From NCBI GenBank assembly GCA_020744225.1, contig JAGMWG010000011.1:1116001-1180000 (forward strand): a stretch of 64,000 nt of DNA, given 5' to 3'. The notes below the pieces were generated by a model. That model saw only the letters and a list, made by a program, of their open reading frames with translations. It was not told where the DNA came from and did no database searches. Position numbers and translations under genes: made by a program. The DNA is from Paraphoma chrysanthemicola. Lineage: Eukaryota > Ascomycota > Dothideomycetes > Pleosporales > Phaeosphaeriaceae. Of the stretch, positions 11,504 through 23,302 are shown one piece after another (within the stretch, counting starts at the first letter, position 1; the number at the start of each line of letters is the position of its first letter).

Positions 11504-12521
11504 TGGAGCGTGAGTGTGGACGTCGAGGGCGCGTACCTGGAGAAGCTGCGTGGACGGATCAGTGGGGGCTGTGCGAGTCTGGAGCAGCGTTAATAACGGG
11601 GACGCAGATTGGCAGTCGTATGCGGGCCTGCAACGCCTTCCGCTGTCACAGAACCCTTCGCCGCCCAGGGACTCCCGTCGCAGCCGGATCTACTATCTGC
11701 CATCATCTTCTCTGCCCCGGAGAATAACTCTCCTCTCTTCGCAGTGCGACGCAGCTGCCCTCGTAATCGTCGTAGGTCGTGCCTGCTATTATTAGCACCA
11801 CTGGCCACCCGATGACGGGAAGGAGCGGCCAGCGCGCCACTGGTGGGCTCGTGGTACTGCCCGCTAGCACCTCCAATGAGACTCTTCCTCTGCTACACCA
11901 CACATTGGTATGGTGCAGCGTGAATATATCTCAACCCTAGTTGAGCTCACTTACGTTATACGTGTAGTACCCAAAAGGGCTTCAGTGCATAATAGAGATA
12001 ACGCTGAGGCTCTATTCGCACGCGAGGGCCTTCAGGAGTGTCCCACCGGACATGTCAATGCGCAGTAGCTTCGCGCCGGGCTGACCAATCACATTTGCAG
12101 ATGCACAAGGAAGGCGTAGTGAGGTTGCGAGCGATACGCTCGTTTCATCTTGGATTCTTCTCCATCAATCGAGCTCACACTGAGCTCCTATCAAGTACTA
12201 TACAGGTATAGATGAGTGCTGCACTAGCATCCCACCGCCCCTTCCCCAGTCCCAGGTGCTGCCAGGGGGAAGCAGGCACCGAATTCAAGCCGTGAAATCG
12301 TCATCCATCAAATCCCGCCAGCGCCGTGCTGATGCTGTCTAGCTCTCCTGAGCTGAAAATGCCGAAATTACAAAGTGGGTATAATGCGTTGCGAATGTAG
12401 TATATGCAGGAAATAGGAAAAATGCTTTTGAGCGAATGGTTGCGACCATGCGCGACGAAGAAAAGAAAAAAGTGATTGCAAGGCGCAGACAGACCAGGAT
12501 GCTCCGAAAAGGGCCGACACT
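11504..12521. other. Intergenic, about 1 kb
   Basis: Holds the promoter of the 10343-11503 gene and the 3' flank of the Zn2Cys6 gene. A short imperfect hairpin lies near 12240-12277 (CTTCCCC ... GGGGGAAG), about 250 bp past the regulator's stop codon. No coding region is supported. Confidence 0.45.
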
Positions 12522-14570
12522 TCAGATCAACAAGAAGTCCCAGCCCTTGTGGCGCATCGTGTCCCGCCAGTGGACACTCTGAATGGTTCCCTTTGCGAGG
12601 TTGTTGTCGTTGACCCGCCACACCTCGCTCAGGAGCTCCTTGACTCTGCCGAAGGAGCCGAACTCTGCAGAGCTGCCGAGCTGGCTTGCGCGCTGTGCGA
12701 TCATGGTGCGGAAAGGCGAGCTTGGTAGCGAAATGGAGCCGGCGATGAGAAGAGGCCAGACAAGCGAGCGGTCGAAGCCGTCGGGGCCGGTGGGAATGTA
12801 CTCCATAGCTTTGCAGAAGGCGTTGACGAGGTTGACGCTGCTTGCTTGTGTGCGATCGTAGCCAGGAACAAGGCTGCAGAGGTACATGCGAGCGGCCAAG
12901 CGGAAGACGGCCGTCATGTTCTTGCGGAGTTGTCGTGGGAGGAGCTCGCCGGTGGGCGTGATTGCGAGGTTGAGTGATCCATGGGGTGGCTCGGTCAGAC
13001 TGATCTGCTCACCAAGGAGCTGGATGTGCTGGCAAAGCTGCGATTGATCCATGTTCTCGAGCTTGAGCGCCTCGAGGCAGGCGATTTCGGAAATGAGGTA
13101 CATGATGCGATCCTCGCAGCCCATGAGCTCAGCCAGACCTGAAGGTGCATCGGCGATGAGCTTCTCGCGGTAGGTATCCGCGAAAGAAGGAGTCTTGCCG
13201 AGCATTGTAGCGCCGAGGATGTCGATCCAGGAAGCAAGCGTCATATTGAAGGGAGGCTGAGAGTGTGCTTGTCCATTCAAAGAGACCATCTGGTTCGGAA
13301 GATCCAGCTTGTGAACGAGGCTCTGAACTGCTTGGAAATGCTGGTGCCATGGAATGTCTACAAGACCATCGTCGAAACGACCGACTGAGCAGGGGAAGAA
13401 GATCATGCCGAGAGTGGCCTCGAGAGTCTGCGCGTGCAGGCTGTCGCTGAAGAGAGAGTCGGTGAGCTGCGAGACCGTTGCGTATCGGTTGCGGTAGATA
13501 TCCTGGTCGATCTGCTCGTCTTGAATGCCCATGGTTGTTTTCATGTGCAGGGCGGAAACACTCAGGCAACAATGCTGGTAAGCTTTGTTGAGCTCAAGAG
13601 CAGGCATGATGACGTCTGCGCGCGCTGAACCAGGCTGGTTTGCCTCAAGAACTGGGTAGATCAAGGGCATCACATTGTCGACAAAGTGGGTCAGAAGGTG
13701 CTGATCGCATTCGTCAACCTGGATAATCGGGTTGTGCGCGGGACTGAAAGATCCGTGGTTGACGTAATCGAAGAAAGGAATCTCGAGCGGCTCTTCGGTG
13801 AAGGATTCTCGGTGGCTCTCGAAGTAATCTTGTTGGATCCAGTTGTCGGTCGCGTAGCCTCCGACCGCTGGTGGTGTTTGGTAATGACTGAAGGTCGAGA
13901 TGGTTGAATCCCGGCGTGTTGGAATGTCGTTGATGAACATCTGGCTCTCGGTCTTGATGTCGATCTCAAATGGAGCGAACTGGCCCGCATGCGGGAACGA
14001 TGGAGCAAACATTGGTGGAGGCATGGAGGCATTGTAAAAGTCTGGCGTTGATCCGGCGTTGAAGTTGTAGTCCAGTGAGTTTTGCGAATCGACCGAAGCC
14101 GCGCGAGTGCATGCGATGCCATCTGAGAAAGTGTCTGCAGTTTGGAGGGAATGGCAAAGACTCGGCGGGGTGTTGGTACCCATTGTCACACCTTGCGCAC
14201 TCTTCTCGTTGAGCTTTGTGCGCTTGATGATGTTCTTAATGACTTCCTTCTGGTTTCGCCTCTGCTCGTTGTTGCTCCACCACATGGGCCTCTTGTACTC
14301 GCACTTCAGACCAAGATGTTTGCATGCGCGGCAGGAAGCTTTTCCCTCATCACACTTCTTGCGTCTTAGGCGGCATGTGAAGCACCCTGCAAAACATCAT
14401 TAGCCAGATGTCAAAGCGCGGATCCCTGCATAGAACTCCATACCTGTTCGTGACCGGCGGTGCATGGCTTGCTTTGCGTTCTTTGCTGCGTTCGCAGCGC
14501 TCGTTGTTGTTGTTCCAACCATGGTAGCAGAGTGTTTGCTAGATGTGGGTGCGGTCGAAGAAGAAGACAT
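12522..14570 (-). CDS. Zn2Cys6 transcription factor, N-terminal cluster, fungal-specific regulatory region
   Basis: Fungal binuclear-cluster DNA-binding protein. Exons (minus): 14570-14444 and 14386-12522 (663 aa), with a 57-nt intron that falls inside the zinc cluster as is common in this family. Spliced cysteines C44, C47, C54, C61, C64 and C71 fit C-x2-C-x6-C-x6-C-x2-C-x6-C (GCFTCRLRRKKCDEGKASC, then RACKHLGLKCEY). The cluster is followed by the basic run WWSNNEQRRNQKEVIKNIIK, a Ser/Pro-rich linker and a long helical region (about residues 230-640: VPLI-like VMPLIYPVLEAN, HCCLSVSALHMK, WPLLIAGSISLPSSPFRTMI) of the fungal transcription factor 2 / DUF3468 type. That C-terminal pattern is shared by regulators annotated as ARCA-like. 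The target genes cannot be told from the sequence. Confidence 0.9.
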
Positions 14571-17505
14571 TTGAACTAGGTCCCGGACCTGTGGTATATG
14601 AAGAAAACTAGTAAAGTAATGCGCGGCAATAAGGACTGATTCGCGACGGGACGATTGACAGGGGTAATTAAAGATGGGTACTCGAAGCTCGACCAGCGGG
14701 CTTGATGTGTATGAAGGAGTGAAACCAAATTATGCGATGTCTTCTGTATGCTGGGTAGAGTGTGAGCTATATGTACCATAAGAATCCCACATACGGCACA
14801 AAGTTAGCAAATATTGCTCGAGCTATTCTTGGAGTACATACTGCTCGACCAGGGTCGTTGAACCAGACGGGAACGCAAGTGACATGGTATAGTGCGGCAC
14901 AGCATGATGATTGGGTCGTCTAGTCTTAGCCTGCAGCCTGATGTCGAAATTTACGGCCATCTGATTGCAGCTATTTTGGGTACCCGCCCATATGCACAGT
15001 TATCGAAGCTATATGGCCCGCTTGGTACTAGCCCCAGGTGGACCTTGCTCAGACGTGCCTTGGTCTCCTGCCGTCCCCAACCTCCTCGCGGGGGCAGATC
15101 AAGATGCATCCGCGGACTGTGCAGCGGCTCGATAACTGGCCGGCCCGGACGTTACTGGTAGCCTCGTCCGTGTACTGCAGATCGTCCCAGTGCGTGCCAA
15201 GCCCTAGATGAACGATTTGTATCTGCGTCCACAAAATCGGGCGGTCATAGCCTAAATGTGGTGCGCTTTCTGGAGTGAACGCAGAGAGGCATTCTGCCGC
15301 GACTCGACAGTAGTCAAGTGTTGACCGTCGGCCAACTAGCATTAGACCACGGCGATGGCAAATGGCCAGGAGACCAGAAAAGGCCCATTTCGCATTCACA
15401 ACTCAAGCCCAGATTGCGCCAAACAGGGCAGGTAGATGGTCAAAGTCTTCCGAGCTACGCGATGGCTTTCGACTCGGCAGAGCTAGTCATCACATGCAGA
15501 AGCGAGAGTGAAGCGTATAATCGTAAGCTCACTGGTGAGGAAACTCTGCGTGGCATAATAAGCTTTTTTAGTGCCGCCAATGAGCGTGCCGTTCCCACCT
15601 AGCGTACAGTAGCTTTGCCAGGCATGTCGGTTGAAAGCTTGCTGTGTTGGTCCTATGTATAGTCCGTTAATTAGCTGTCATTAAGTCGTGTATCTCGCCA
15701 TAATTAGGCCCGCGGCGATCGAGTCGTCCGCAACACGGGATGATTCCCCTTTGGGCGCTGTACGTGTGCTACAGCATCTGATTCGCTACCGACAACGACA
15801 GTCAATACTTCGTAGCTAACCTATGGGGAGAGTGATATCGAGTGACAAGGTACCTCCTCGGCCGTACCACGCGTAGGATCCGCTCACCTGACCAGTCTTC
15901 TCCTGGTGGTCGGGGCGATGCAATGGTTGAGTCCACGAAAGGCCAGGAACGCGAAATTATATTGCAATGCCAACGACAATCACCATGCGATAGGTCTCAA
16001 CAGAAACGACCCGTCGTATATTGGGAGAAAAAGAGGCAAGTCAGCGAGAGGATGTACACTCTATGCCCTCTGGAAGTTGAGAGGCAGTGTATTCCTCGGC
16101 AGCACGTACATCCTTCATCCTTCGAGGTAGTTTGCTGTTCGCGAATTACAATCGGAACAGTCGCCTGGCTCTTGGTATCGTGTTCGCGAAGGCTGCAGAA
16201 CGAACCGAGTTTTGTGGGTCTTGACGGCCGTTTTGGCGAGCCTGCCGCGATGAAGTCGGGCCATGCCTGAATTCGCGGTGTGGTAGTGCATTCGTGATAG
16301 GCCGTCTCTGCATGCTGATTCGATCCCACATCGGATCCACCAAAATGGCCGAGCACGAGGGTTGAGGTCACAGTCACGGGAGCGTGGTTGAGGTGTGTCA
16401 AGACCATTTCGTTGGTCGCCATGTTAATGAGGGTCTGTTGCAAGCTCTCACAAGCCTTGCACGGCGTGAGAAGCGGTCTGCAAAACTGGCCGGAAGAGTC
16501 ATCGATAACTGGTGCTCTTGGTGAGGCTCCGCTAGCTGTGCCAGCAGATGTGTTACACGACGGGTGAAAAATGCGTGTTGAGACGAACTCGACGAGGGCC
16601 GCGCGACTGAAGTAGCACAAACAATGACGACGATGGCTTCTGCGGGTTCTCCGACATGTGTGCCATGCATTAGCCCGGCTATGTGATATCGTGGTCGCGG
16701 TGCAGGTGGGCGTTATGAGGCTGCACGGCTCGAGGTCGTGGCCGCCGCCGCCGGATGCCGCGACCCGCATCTGGACCCTGTACGGTCGGTTCGACCTCGT
16801 TGCTCTCCCAGGTTGCACACATCGCGGCCCAACTCAATGCCCACACGCCAGCCTCCGATGGGTCGACTCCAAGCACTAGCCAGAGTCACTTGATCCGAAA
16901 GTGAGCATCCTTCATCGCTAAATTGCGCGACATGGCCAATTGACGGGCACGTCGTACGCAGCATGGATCATAGGATCCATGGATTTACGCTGCATTGATA
17001 GGCGTCGGACTCGACAGGCGAGAGCCTCGACGATGATCGTCTGTCTCAAAACGAAGGGCAAGCCGCGCACTATGCGTCCCGCTCCTAGCACAATTCGGCC
17101 TCCACATGCCTTGCGACTCGTGTCATGCACCCTGCAGCAAGATATTAATGGCAATTCTAAGGTTAAATCGCCCGATGGGGAAGCATTAGTGTCGTGGTGA
17201 GAATACAGAGCAGCGAATAGGGTGCTTCCAACGTTGTAAGCGCTCAACCTGCATGCTGGCGCAAGACCCCAGCTCCGCATTGGCGGACGGCCATAGTCAC
17301 AGTGCTGGCCGTGCAGCGAGGAAACCCCGCTATCAACGGTCTCAAGCGCTCTGTAAAAGCAGAGCGTCGTCCGATCCCTTCTTTGGAAAGTTTGACAACT
17401 GGACACTGTACCTGCCATGCTAGCGACATCTGCCCCAAGTCACCATCAGAGCATCTGAACTACCGAGTTCCTATCCATTGTGTGTGTGAACACCAAACCG
17501 CCGCC
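14571..17505. other. 2.9 kb region without a supported gene
   Basis: By far the longest gap in the window. It lies between the divergently arranged Zn2Cys6 gene and the SAM-PH gene. The minus strand is open from an ATG at 16770 to 15997 (257 codons), longer than I would expect by chance, but the translation (rich in Cys, Arg and Thr) resembles no family. A GC-rich stretch with CCG repeats lies at 16736-16760. Long regulatory DNA, a non-coding transcript or a decayed gene are all possible. Confidence 0.4.
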
Positions 17506-20076
17506 ATGGTAGGTCCCGAATACTTCGGCTGGTGAGCAAAAGTGGGTACTAACGCATTCCGTGCAGCAGGCCATGACGCCTATCACTCCGCTGGAGTCTG
17601 GTGTGGAGATGTTTCAACGGGCAAAGACTCAGTCCTTCTTCTCTTCTGCACTTGCACCCCGAACATCCTTGGAACGTCCAGTCTCGCACATCAGCGTCGC
17701 ATACACAGATATCGAGGACGAGGACAGCGAGTTTGAAGAGTACTGCAACTCGTCTGTATGTATAGACCTCTCCTTCTCAGCTGGGCATGCGCTAAAAGGT
17801 AGCAGAGCGACAACAGACGTAGTCAGACAACAATTTCAACCTTCGAGGAGATTCAAACTCCAGCAGATGACAGCCGGCAGCAATATGCACAATGGAACGT
17901 ACCGAAAGCCGTACAAGGACCACGAGGCCCCCACTTGTTCCGCGCGTCGCAGTCCTCGAATGACTTCGATTATGCTCTACAAATGTCGCCTCTCTTGCCA
18001 AAGGACGTTCCGTCTCGATTTCCAACTTCGTTCAGAGAATCCACTCCAGAGACCGTAGTTCCACAGCGGGAATACAACAATATTGCCCTAGCGGTTGCGC
18101 ATCTAGACAATGCCGAAGTGCGCGCGTGGACTTCTCGCGATGTCGCGACCTGGATGTATCAGAATGGGTTTGAGGATGACGTTATTGACAAGTTTGTTGA
18201 CCACGATATTACCGGCGCGGTTCTACTGGACCTGCAGTTCGACGACCTGAAAGAGCTGGAGATTCAGTCTTTTGGCAAGCGACACCAGCTATGGCATCAG
18301 ATTGACTCATTGCGGACAGCTGAAGGCCTCGTGTCTCCAATCGGGCCTGCAACGATCCCAACACCATTTGAGGACATTGACCGCCCCTGCACAGAAGCAC
18401 GCAGCAGATCTAAGAGCAAAAATCGCAAGCAGGGTCGCCGTGACAAGTCGCAAGGCCGGCCCAATCGCAATTTGATTGACGATGTTATCACACCAGCACA
18501 CTCAGTCTCCATTGTCGCGATTGAGCAATTGCTACCAAAACCGCACGTGTGCGCTAAAGGCGAGCGTTGCAACAAGTGGAAGAAGCAGCAGAAACAGCTG
18601 ACCAGATTGCGAGAAGAGCATGGATTTCCTATTTCTCCTGAGAAGGGAGGGCATATCTTCATTGCTGGTGACCCTGGCAATGCCCAAACAGCACTTCGCG
18701 CTGTGGAGAACGTCCACCGTCCTGTTTCAGACTTGGCGCCTTCTGTCATTGTACCGTCCGTTGTTGCTTCGTCCGATGTGATGGGACCAAGCCAGTTACC
18801 GGATTTCACTCTTCAGGATCTCCAGGAGCTCGAGAAGCGCGACCCTCAAGACAATGTACGACAGTTCCTCTCGCTTCAAGGGCTAGAGCAACCTTACAGC
18901 AGTGCGACACCAATCGAGGCTCCCCCAACACCACCGATGGAGCTGTTCCCATCTCGTCCATTCTTGGTGATACCACAGCAGCAGCACCACCCAGAAGTTT
19001 CAGCGTTCTCTGCATCGACCTCAGCACACACGCCAAAGTCATTCGGTACCTTCACTCCGACGAACCACTCGATGCATCCCCCAGAGTTTGTCGCAGCGCC
19101 GCACAACAACCTCAAGAGTCTGCCCAAGCTCACGATCCCACCAGCACGTTCAATGTCTGCCCAGCCGTACGGCAATCCACGCAACGTTGCCCCACAAATT
19201 TCACACGTTGCACCCGACACCGCCTTTTCGCCATGTCGCACAGCGTCTCCCGGCGGTCTCTACCGTTTCGGTACACCGTTCTCTGAGATGGATGTCCCAG
19301 TGACTGCTGTGGCCAACGAGCCCCTGTCCCGTGACACGAGCCAATCGGTGCCACCAAATATGCAGTACAAAATCCAAATCCAGAGGGCCGGATCACGACA
19401 AGAACGTCGTCGGCCATCTCTGCCGATGCCGGCGCTGAACGAAAACCAGGTCTTTAGCCCAGTCACGGCCCACTCGGACAATGAAACGCTACACGGAACA
19501 CAGTTCTCTGAGTCTGACGACAGTGCCAAGTCTTCCCCCATCAAGGGAGTCAATCCATTTGCAGGTGAAGCTGCAGACTCTGTCCCTCCGCTTCCCAAGG
19601 GTGGTTTCTCGTACAATGGTGTGAACCACCATGGCTGGATGAAGAAGCGTCGTACCAAGATGTTGCGACATGAGTGGCAGGACCACCATTTCCGCCTTCA
19701 GGGTACGATGCTCGCCATGCACCCGAATGAGCTTCCATCCTCGTCTGCCCTGCAGACTATCGACGTCGATGACTATGCCGTAGCCTGTTCGTCTCTAGCT
19801 TCCAACAAACTCTCGGCCAAGTTCAAGGCATTGAAGCTTTCTGACAACCAGAAAGAGAAGCCGCAAATTGCGCAGCCAAACTTTGAGTTCCAGCTCGTCC
19901 CTACCGCGCCCGGTAAAGGCGAGATCAAGAAGGTCATGCCAAACGGCAAGGTTCACCACTTTGCTGTCAAAGGCCGCGACGAGCGCATCGACTGGATGCG
20001 CGAGCTCATGCTTGCGAAGGCACTCAAGGCCAAGGCTGACGGCTACGAAGTCAACGTCAATGGCACCGACGTGTAG
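17506..20076 (+). CDS. SAM and PH domain protein (Boi-like polarity/membrane adaptor)
   Basis: Likely cytoplasmic adaptor that binds phosphoinositides through its PH domain and partners through its SAM domain; Boi-type proteins act in polarity and secretion, but no SH3 domain is seen here. Exons are 17506-17508 (the ATG alone), 17567-17755 and 17803-20076 (821 aa). Intron 1 (58 nt, donor GTAGGT, branch TACTAAC) follows the start codon directly, which stands in a good context (GCCGCCATGG). Both introns end at tandem acceptors (CAGCAG; TAGCAG), so one-codon variants are expected. The SAM domain lies at about residues 170-235 (WTSRDVATWMYQNGFEDDVIDKF), followed by a basic Arg/Ser/Lys run, a long Pro/Ser linker, and a PH domain at about 670-808 (HGWMKKRRTKMLRHEWQDHHFRL to RIDWMRELMLAK). 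Confidence 0.88.
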
Positions 20077-20475
20077 ACTTTCATTATTTACTCGCATATT
20101 TGTTTCCCTTATTCTGTCGAACAGGCAAGCGGGCGTTTTCTCTTTCTTGTTGCTCTCTACTCGCACTCCTCGGCGTGCTCAAGACCGCTATTATACCCTT
20201 CCATCTTTCCTTGCTGAGTTTGCCTTTGCTTTTTACACCGCATCTCTCCTCCTTACAGCATAGCGTTACTACCTTCTCTACACTCAAAGACTTGAACATC
20301 ATGGAAGGACCGCAAGGTCCAGGGAGTACAGGACACATCTGACTGATTTGGTAATGGCATGAGGGCATGGTTAGCGTACGCATTGCTAGGATTTATGGTT
20401 CTTCACTCTCATTGCGCGCATGGTAGGGAAAAGCTGGTGATACGGTGGGATGAATGGGGTTGCAGGAACAAGATA
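20077..20475. other. 3' flank of the SAM-PH gene up to the transposon
   Basis: T/C-rich downstream DNA that presumably holds the 3' UTR and poly(A) site. It ends at the TA dinucleotide (20474-20475) that forms the left target-site copy of the mobile element. Confidence 0.5.
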
Positions 20476-20542
20476 ACGTGTTTTATAAGCGAGTCGTCAA
20501 TACAAGCGAGTCGTCAGCCCCACCAACTTTGATCACCTCTTC
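20476..20542 (+). repeat. Left terminal inverted repeat of the Fot1/pogo element
   Basis: 67 bp beginning ACGTGTTTTATAAGCGAGTC, identical to the reverse complement of 22258-22324. It contains two copies of the 13-mer AAGCGAGTCGTCA spaced 17 bp apart, a plausible pair of transposase binding sites. Confidence 0.96.
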
Positions 20543-20596
20543 AAGTATATAACTTAACCACGTTGTAAGGCAGTATATATATATTAATGTAGCAAT

Positions 20597-22243
20597 TCAA
20601 GCAGGATCTATAGAGTCTTTTTTACACGTTCTTGCGTTGTGCCCAGTCTCTCTGCACCTGCTGCAGCGCGCAAGAGCCTGGCGGCTAAGGCCTGATTGCT
20701 CTCCACCTTGACGCTCTTCACGAGCAATCTGCTGATTAGCCTCACGTTAGGCGAGTATATCCTCGCCAGCTCCCTTTGTCAAGACTCCCTGCTTCTGTAC
20801 ACGCTTTTTCTTGCGCTGCTTTCGCTTTGACGCTGCCTCGTTAGCCTTCTTAAGGCTGGTGATCCTCTCGCGCATCAGCTCAGCTGACAGGATCATCACC
20901 TCAGCGCTCTTCTTGAGCTGGTTGATTGCCTCAATAATTGACGCAGGCGAGGAGCTCTTGTGTTGGCGTACGCGCTCGCGAATTAGCGTTGATTGAGCCT
21001 CAAGCTCACGCGCGTTACTCGGTGTACGAGCCTGCCAGACAGCCTCTGGCAGAGCAGCAGGTGTGGGTGTACGCAGCTGTACGTCTAGCTTTAACAAGAC
21101 AGCCTCTGGCTGGAGAGGTACAAGACCTGCGCCTCGAAAGGCTGAGCAGATATTAGCTGTCGTGAACGCGCGGTTAAAGGCTGCCTTAAAAGCTGGCAGA
21201 AACTTAAGCTTTGTAATGTGGTTGATGTGGTGTCGGATAAGAGCCTCAACCTCGCGGCTGTACGCGCGCTTTAACGGCGAGAAGCAGCCAACATCAAGAG
21301 GCTGCAGCAAGTAAGATGAGTAAGGTGGCATACAGAGTGTATAGATATTGTTCTCTTTGCAGAGCTCTTGAAATTTAAGAGAGTGGTGACTCTCATAGCC
21401 ATCAAGGACGAGCAGGCGACGCGCACCTACAACACGAGTCTTCGTGTGAGCGTTGAAGTGCTTCAGCCACTCTACTCCAAGCTCGTTGTTCGTCCAACCA
21501 TTGTCGCTGACTGCGATCGCCCAGTCGCGTGGGATATCCTCCTCGTACCAGGCAGACAGGTGATACTGGCCAGCAAAGATAAGAAAGAGTGGGATAGCCC
21601 AGCCAGCAGCGTTGATCGCAGCGATCACGGTCACCCACTCGCGATTGCCAGGCTGAACAGCCTTTGGCCGGCCTCTCCTCTCTGACCCAGTCACGACAAG
21701 CTGAGTCGTGATCTTGCCCATCATAAAGCCAGCCTCGTCGAAGTTGTAGACGTCCTCATCGCAGATGCCGTATCTAGCCTTTGTCTGCTCTACGAGCTCA
21801 AACCATTGGCTGATTAAGACAGGATCCTCACACAGAGCTCTCTGCCTATCGTACGCTCGAGTAAAACGCGTCGTAAGTTGGTCTGTACGCTTAACAAAGT
21901 TGCGCGGCCAGTGGACGCCGACGTGACTTGCGCTGCGCCGCGCAAGCAGCTTATCAGCTATTGCACGTATAGCTTCGTACGTAGGCGCAAATCCACGTGT
22001 ATCCAAGTCGAGTATATGTCTGATAATCACCTCTTCCTCTAGCTGGGTGAGCTTCTTTGAGTTGGGTTGGCAATCGCGTCGTGCAGGCTTGCCAGCGCGT
22101 CGGTCGCGCATCGTCATACGAGGGACATTATAGACTACAGCAGCGCGGCTTTCAGACCTAATCTGCTAGAACGTAATAGAATTAATAGCAAGCTGAATAT
22201 CAGCTTCATTTGAAGGCGCTTGAGAAGCGTGGCGTGGAGCCAT
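20597..22243 (-). pseudogene. Pogo/Fot1 transposase with two in-frame nonsense codons
   Basis: DDE_1-type transposase. One frame runs from the ATG at 22243 to the TGA at 20597-20599 (549 codons) but is interrupted by TAG at 22166-22168 (codon 26) and TAA at 20747-20749. The part before the first stop and just after it forms a psq-type helix-turn-helix (DIQLAINSI ... SRAAVVYNVPRMTMRDR). The catalytic core is open: first Asp in VYNFDEAGFMMG, second in [12 protein letters not shown], third in LLQPLDVGCFSPLK. Beyond the second stop the frame continues in phase with a CCHC zinc knuckle (RCSRCRETGHNARTCK) typical of the C-terminus of this family. Both stops can be explained by C-to-T changes in a CA context (CAG to TAG, CAA to TAA). 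The open block from 22117 to 20747 (456 aa) could still make a protein lacking both ends. Confidence 0.88.
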
Positions 22244-22257
22244 TGCACGTTGAGATG

Positions 22258-22324
22258 GAAGAGGTGATCAAAGTTGGTGGGGCTGACGACTCGCTTGTAT
22301 TGACGACTCGCTTATAAAACACGT
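22258..22324 (-). repeat. Right terminal inverted repeat of the Fot1/pogo element
   Basis: Exact inverted copy of 20476-20542 with the same duplicated 13-mer. It is followed by the right TA target-site copy at 22325-22326. Confidence 0.96.
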
Positions 22325-23302
22325 TATTGGTAGCTATGATACATGAATGAGATAACACATGACCTCGGACTTTTGAGCAATTGTCGCAAAATGAATGCCC
22401 AAGACAACGTGAAAACACAACTCCCATCATTCACCACGCACTCCCATGCACAAACCTAATTGTTACACAAACCAGCCCCCCAAAGCCAGCAAAATTATCT
22501 CAGCCCAGATCCCAACACCTTTCCAGCCCCAATTTCCAGCCCATGCATAAACATACCATCCCAGCCAGCTGTTTCGCGCATGAGCATTACAGCCGTGTTT
22601 GGAAACAGCCCCGATGTTAATGTCGCTTACATCCTTTGCGCAGAACATTTGTCATGAGGGCTACAGATGCGGTTGTAACTGAAACGCGTGCGGAATGCGG
22701 CCGTTGGGGGCTGATGCGGCGTGAGGCAACTTATGCGCAGCGATCTTGGAGAATGAGATTGTAAGCAAGAATAGCACGTGTACATTCGATTCAGCTTGGG
22801 GCCAATTAGTAAAGTGAGCTTGGTAATGGTGGGATGCTATCGTGAATGATATCGGAAATATTCCGATTTAGAAAGGTAATCAGGAATAGAGATATGGTCA
22901 TGTAGCTATTGGTCCGACAGCAAACAAGCGAATACTGTGGAGACGCACGAGCACAGGAGGACTGCCGAATGTTTTGCGAGGTGTCAAGAGGTTGGGTGAT
23001 TGATTCATAGTAATTAACGTACATTGAGACCCTCCCATGAGATGCTAGGACGGTGAGCTCCCTAAGAGTCGACCTGTCTTGTACAAATGGTTCTGCGCAC
23101 ATCAGTTTTGTATTGACTTTGGATTACTACATCTCTCAAATGCATGCTACAAGTGCGTAATTTTCGACAGAGTTTGACCTCAATCCAATATGGATTGCTC
23201 TTTAGCTAGCCAGCGCTATACGTCTACCGCCTTCATAGCAGAGGTACCTTGCAAGAATTCGCTATACGCAATTAACGCCCAGTCATATCCATGTATCAAG
23301 AG
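22325..23302. other. Intergenic, transposon to P450 3' end
   Basis: About 1 kb with only short, low-complexity open frames and no family likeness. It holds the 3' flank of the P450 gene; nothing else can be supported. Confidence 0.5.

Larger units (their letters stand above)
20476..22324 (-). mobile_element. Fot1/pogo-type DNA transposon (Tc1-mariner superfamily), complete with TIRs
   Basis: An 1849-bp element bounded by perfect terminal inverted repeats of 67 bp (20476-20542 and 22258-22324) and flanked by TA on both sides (20474-20475 and 22325-22326), the target duplication of the Tc1-mariner/pogo group. It carries one transposase frame on the minus strand. The perfect TIRs argue for a fairly recent insertion, although the transposase frame has two stops. 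It lies between the SAM-PH gene and the P450 gene and interrupts neither. Confidence 0.95.

Noticed and set aside
15842..16270. 142-codon plus-strand frame in the long gap
   Set aside because: Overlaps a longer opposite frame, no motif, no splice signals around it.
20747..22117. Treating the 456-codon block as the complete transposase
   Set aside because: In-phase psq-type helix-turn-helix and CCHC knuckle lie beyond each end, separated only by single stop codons, so the full frame is longer and interrupted.
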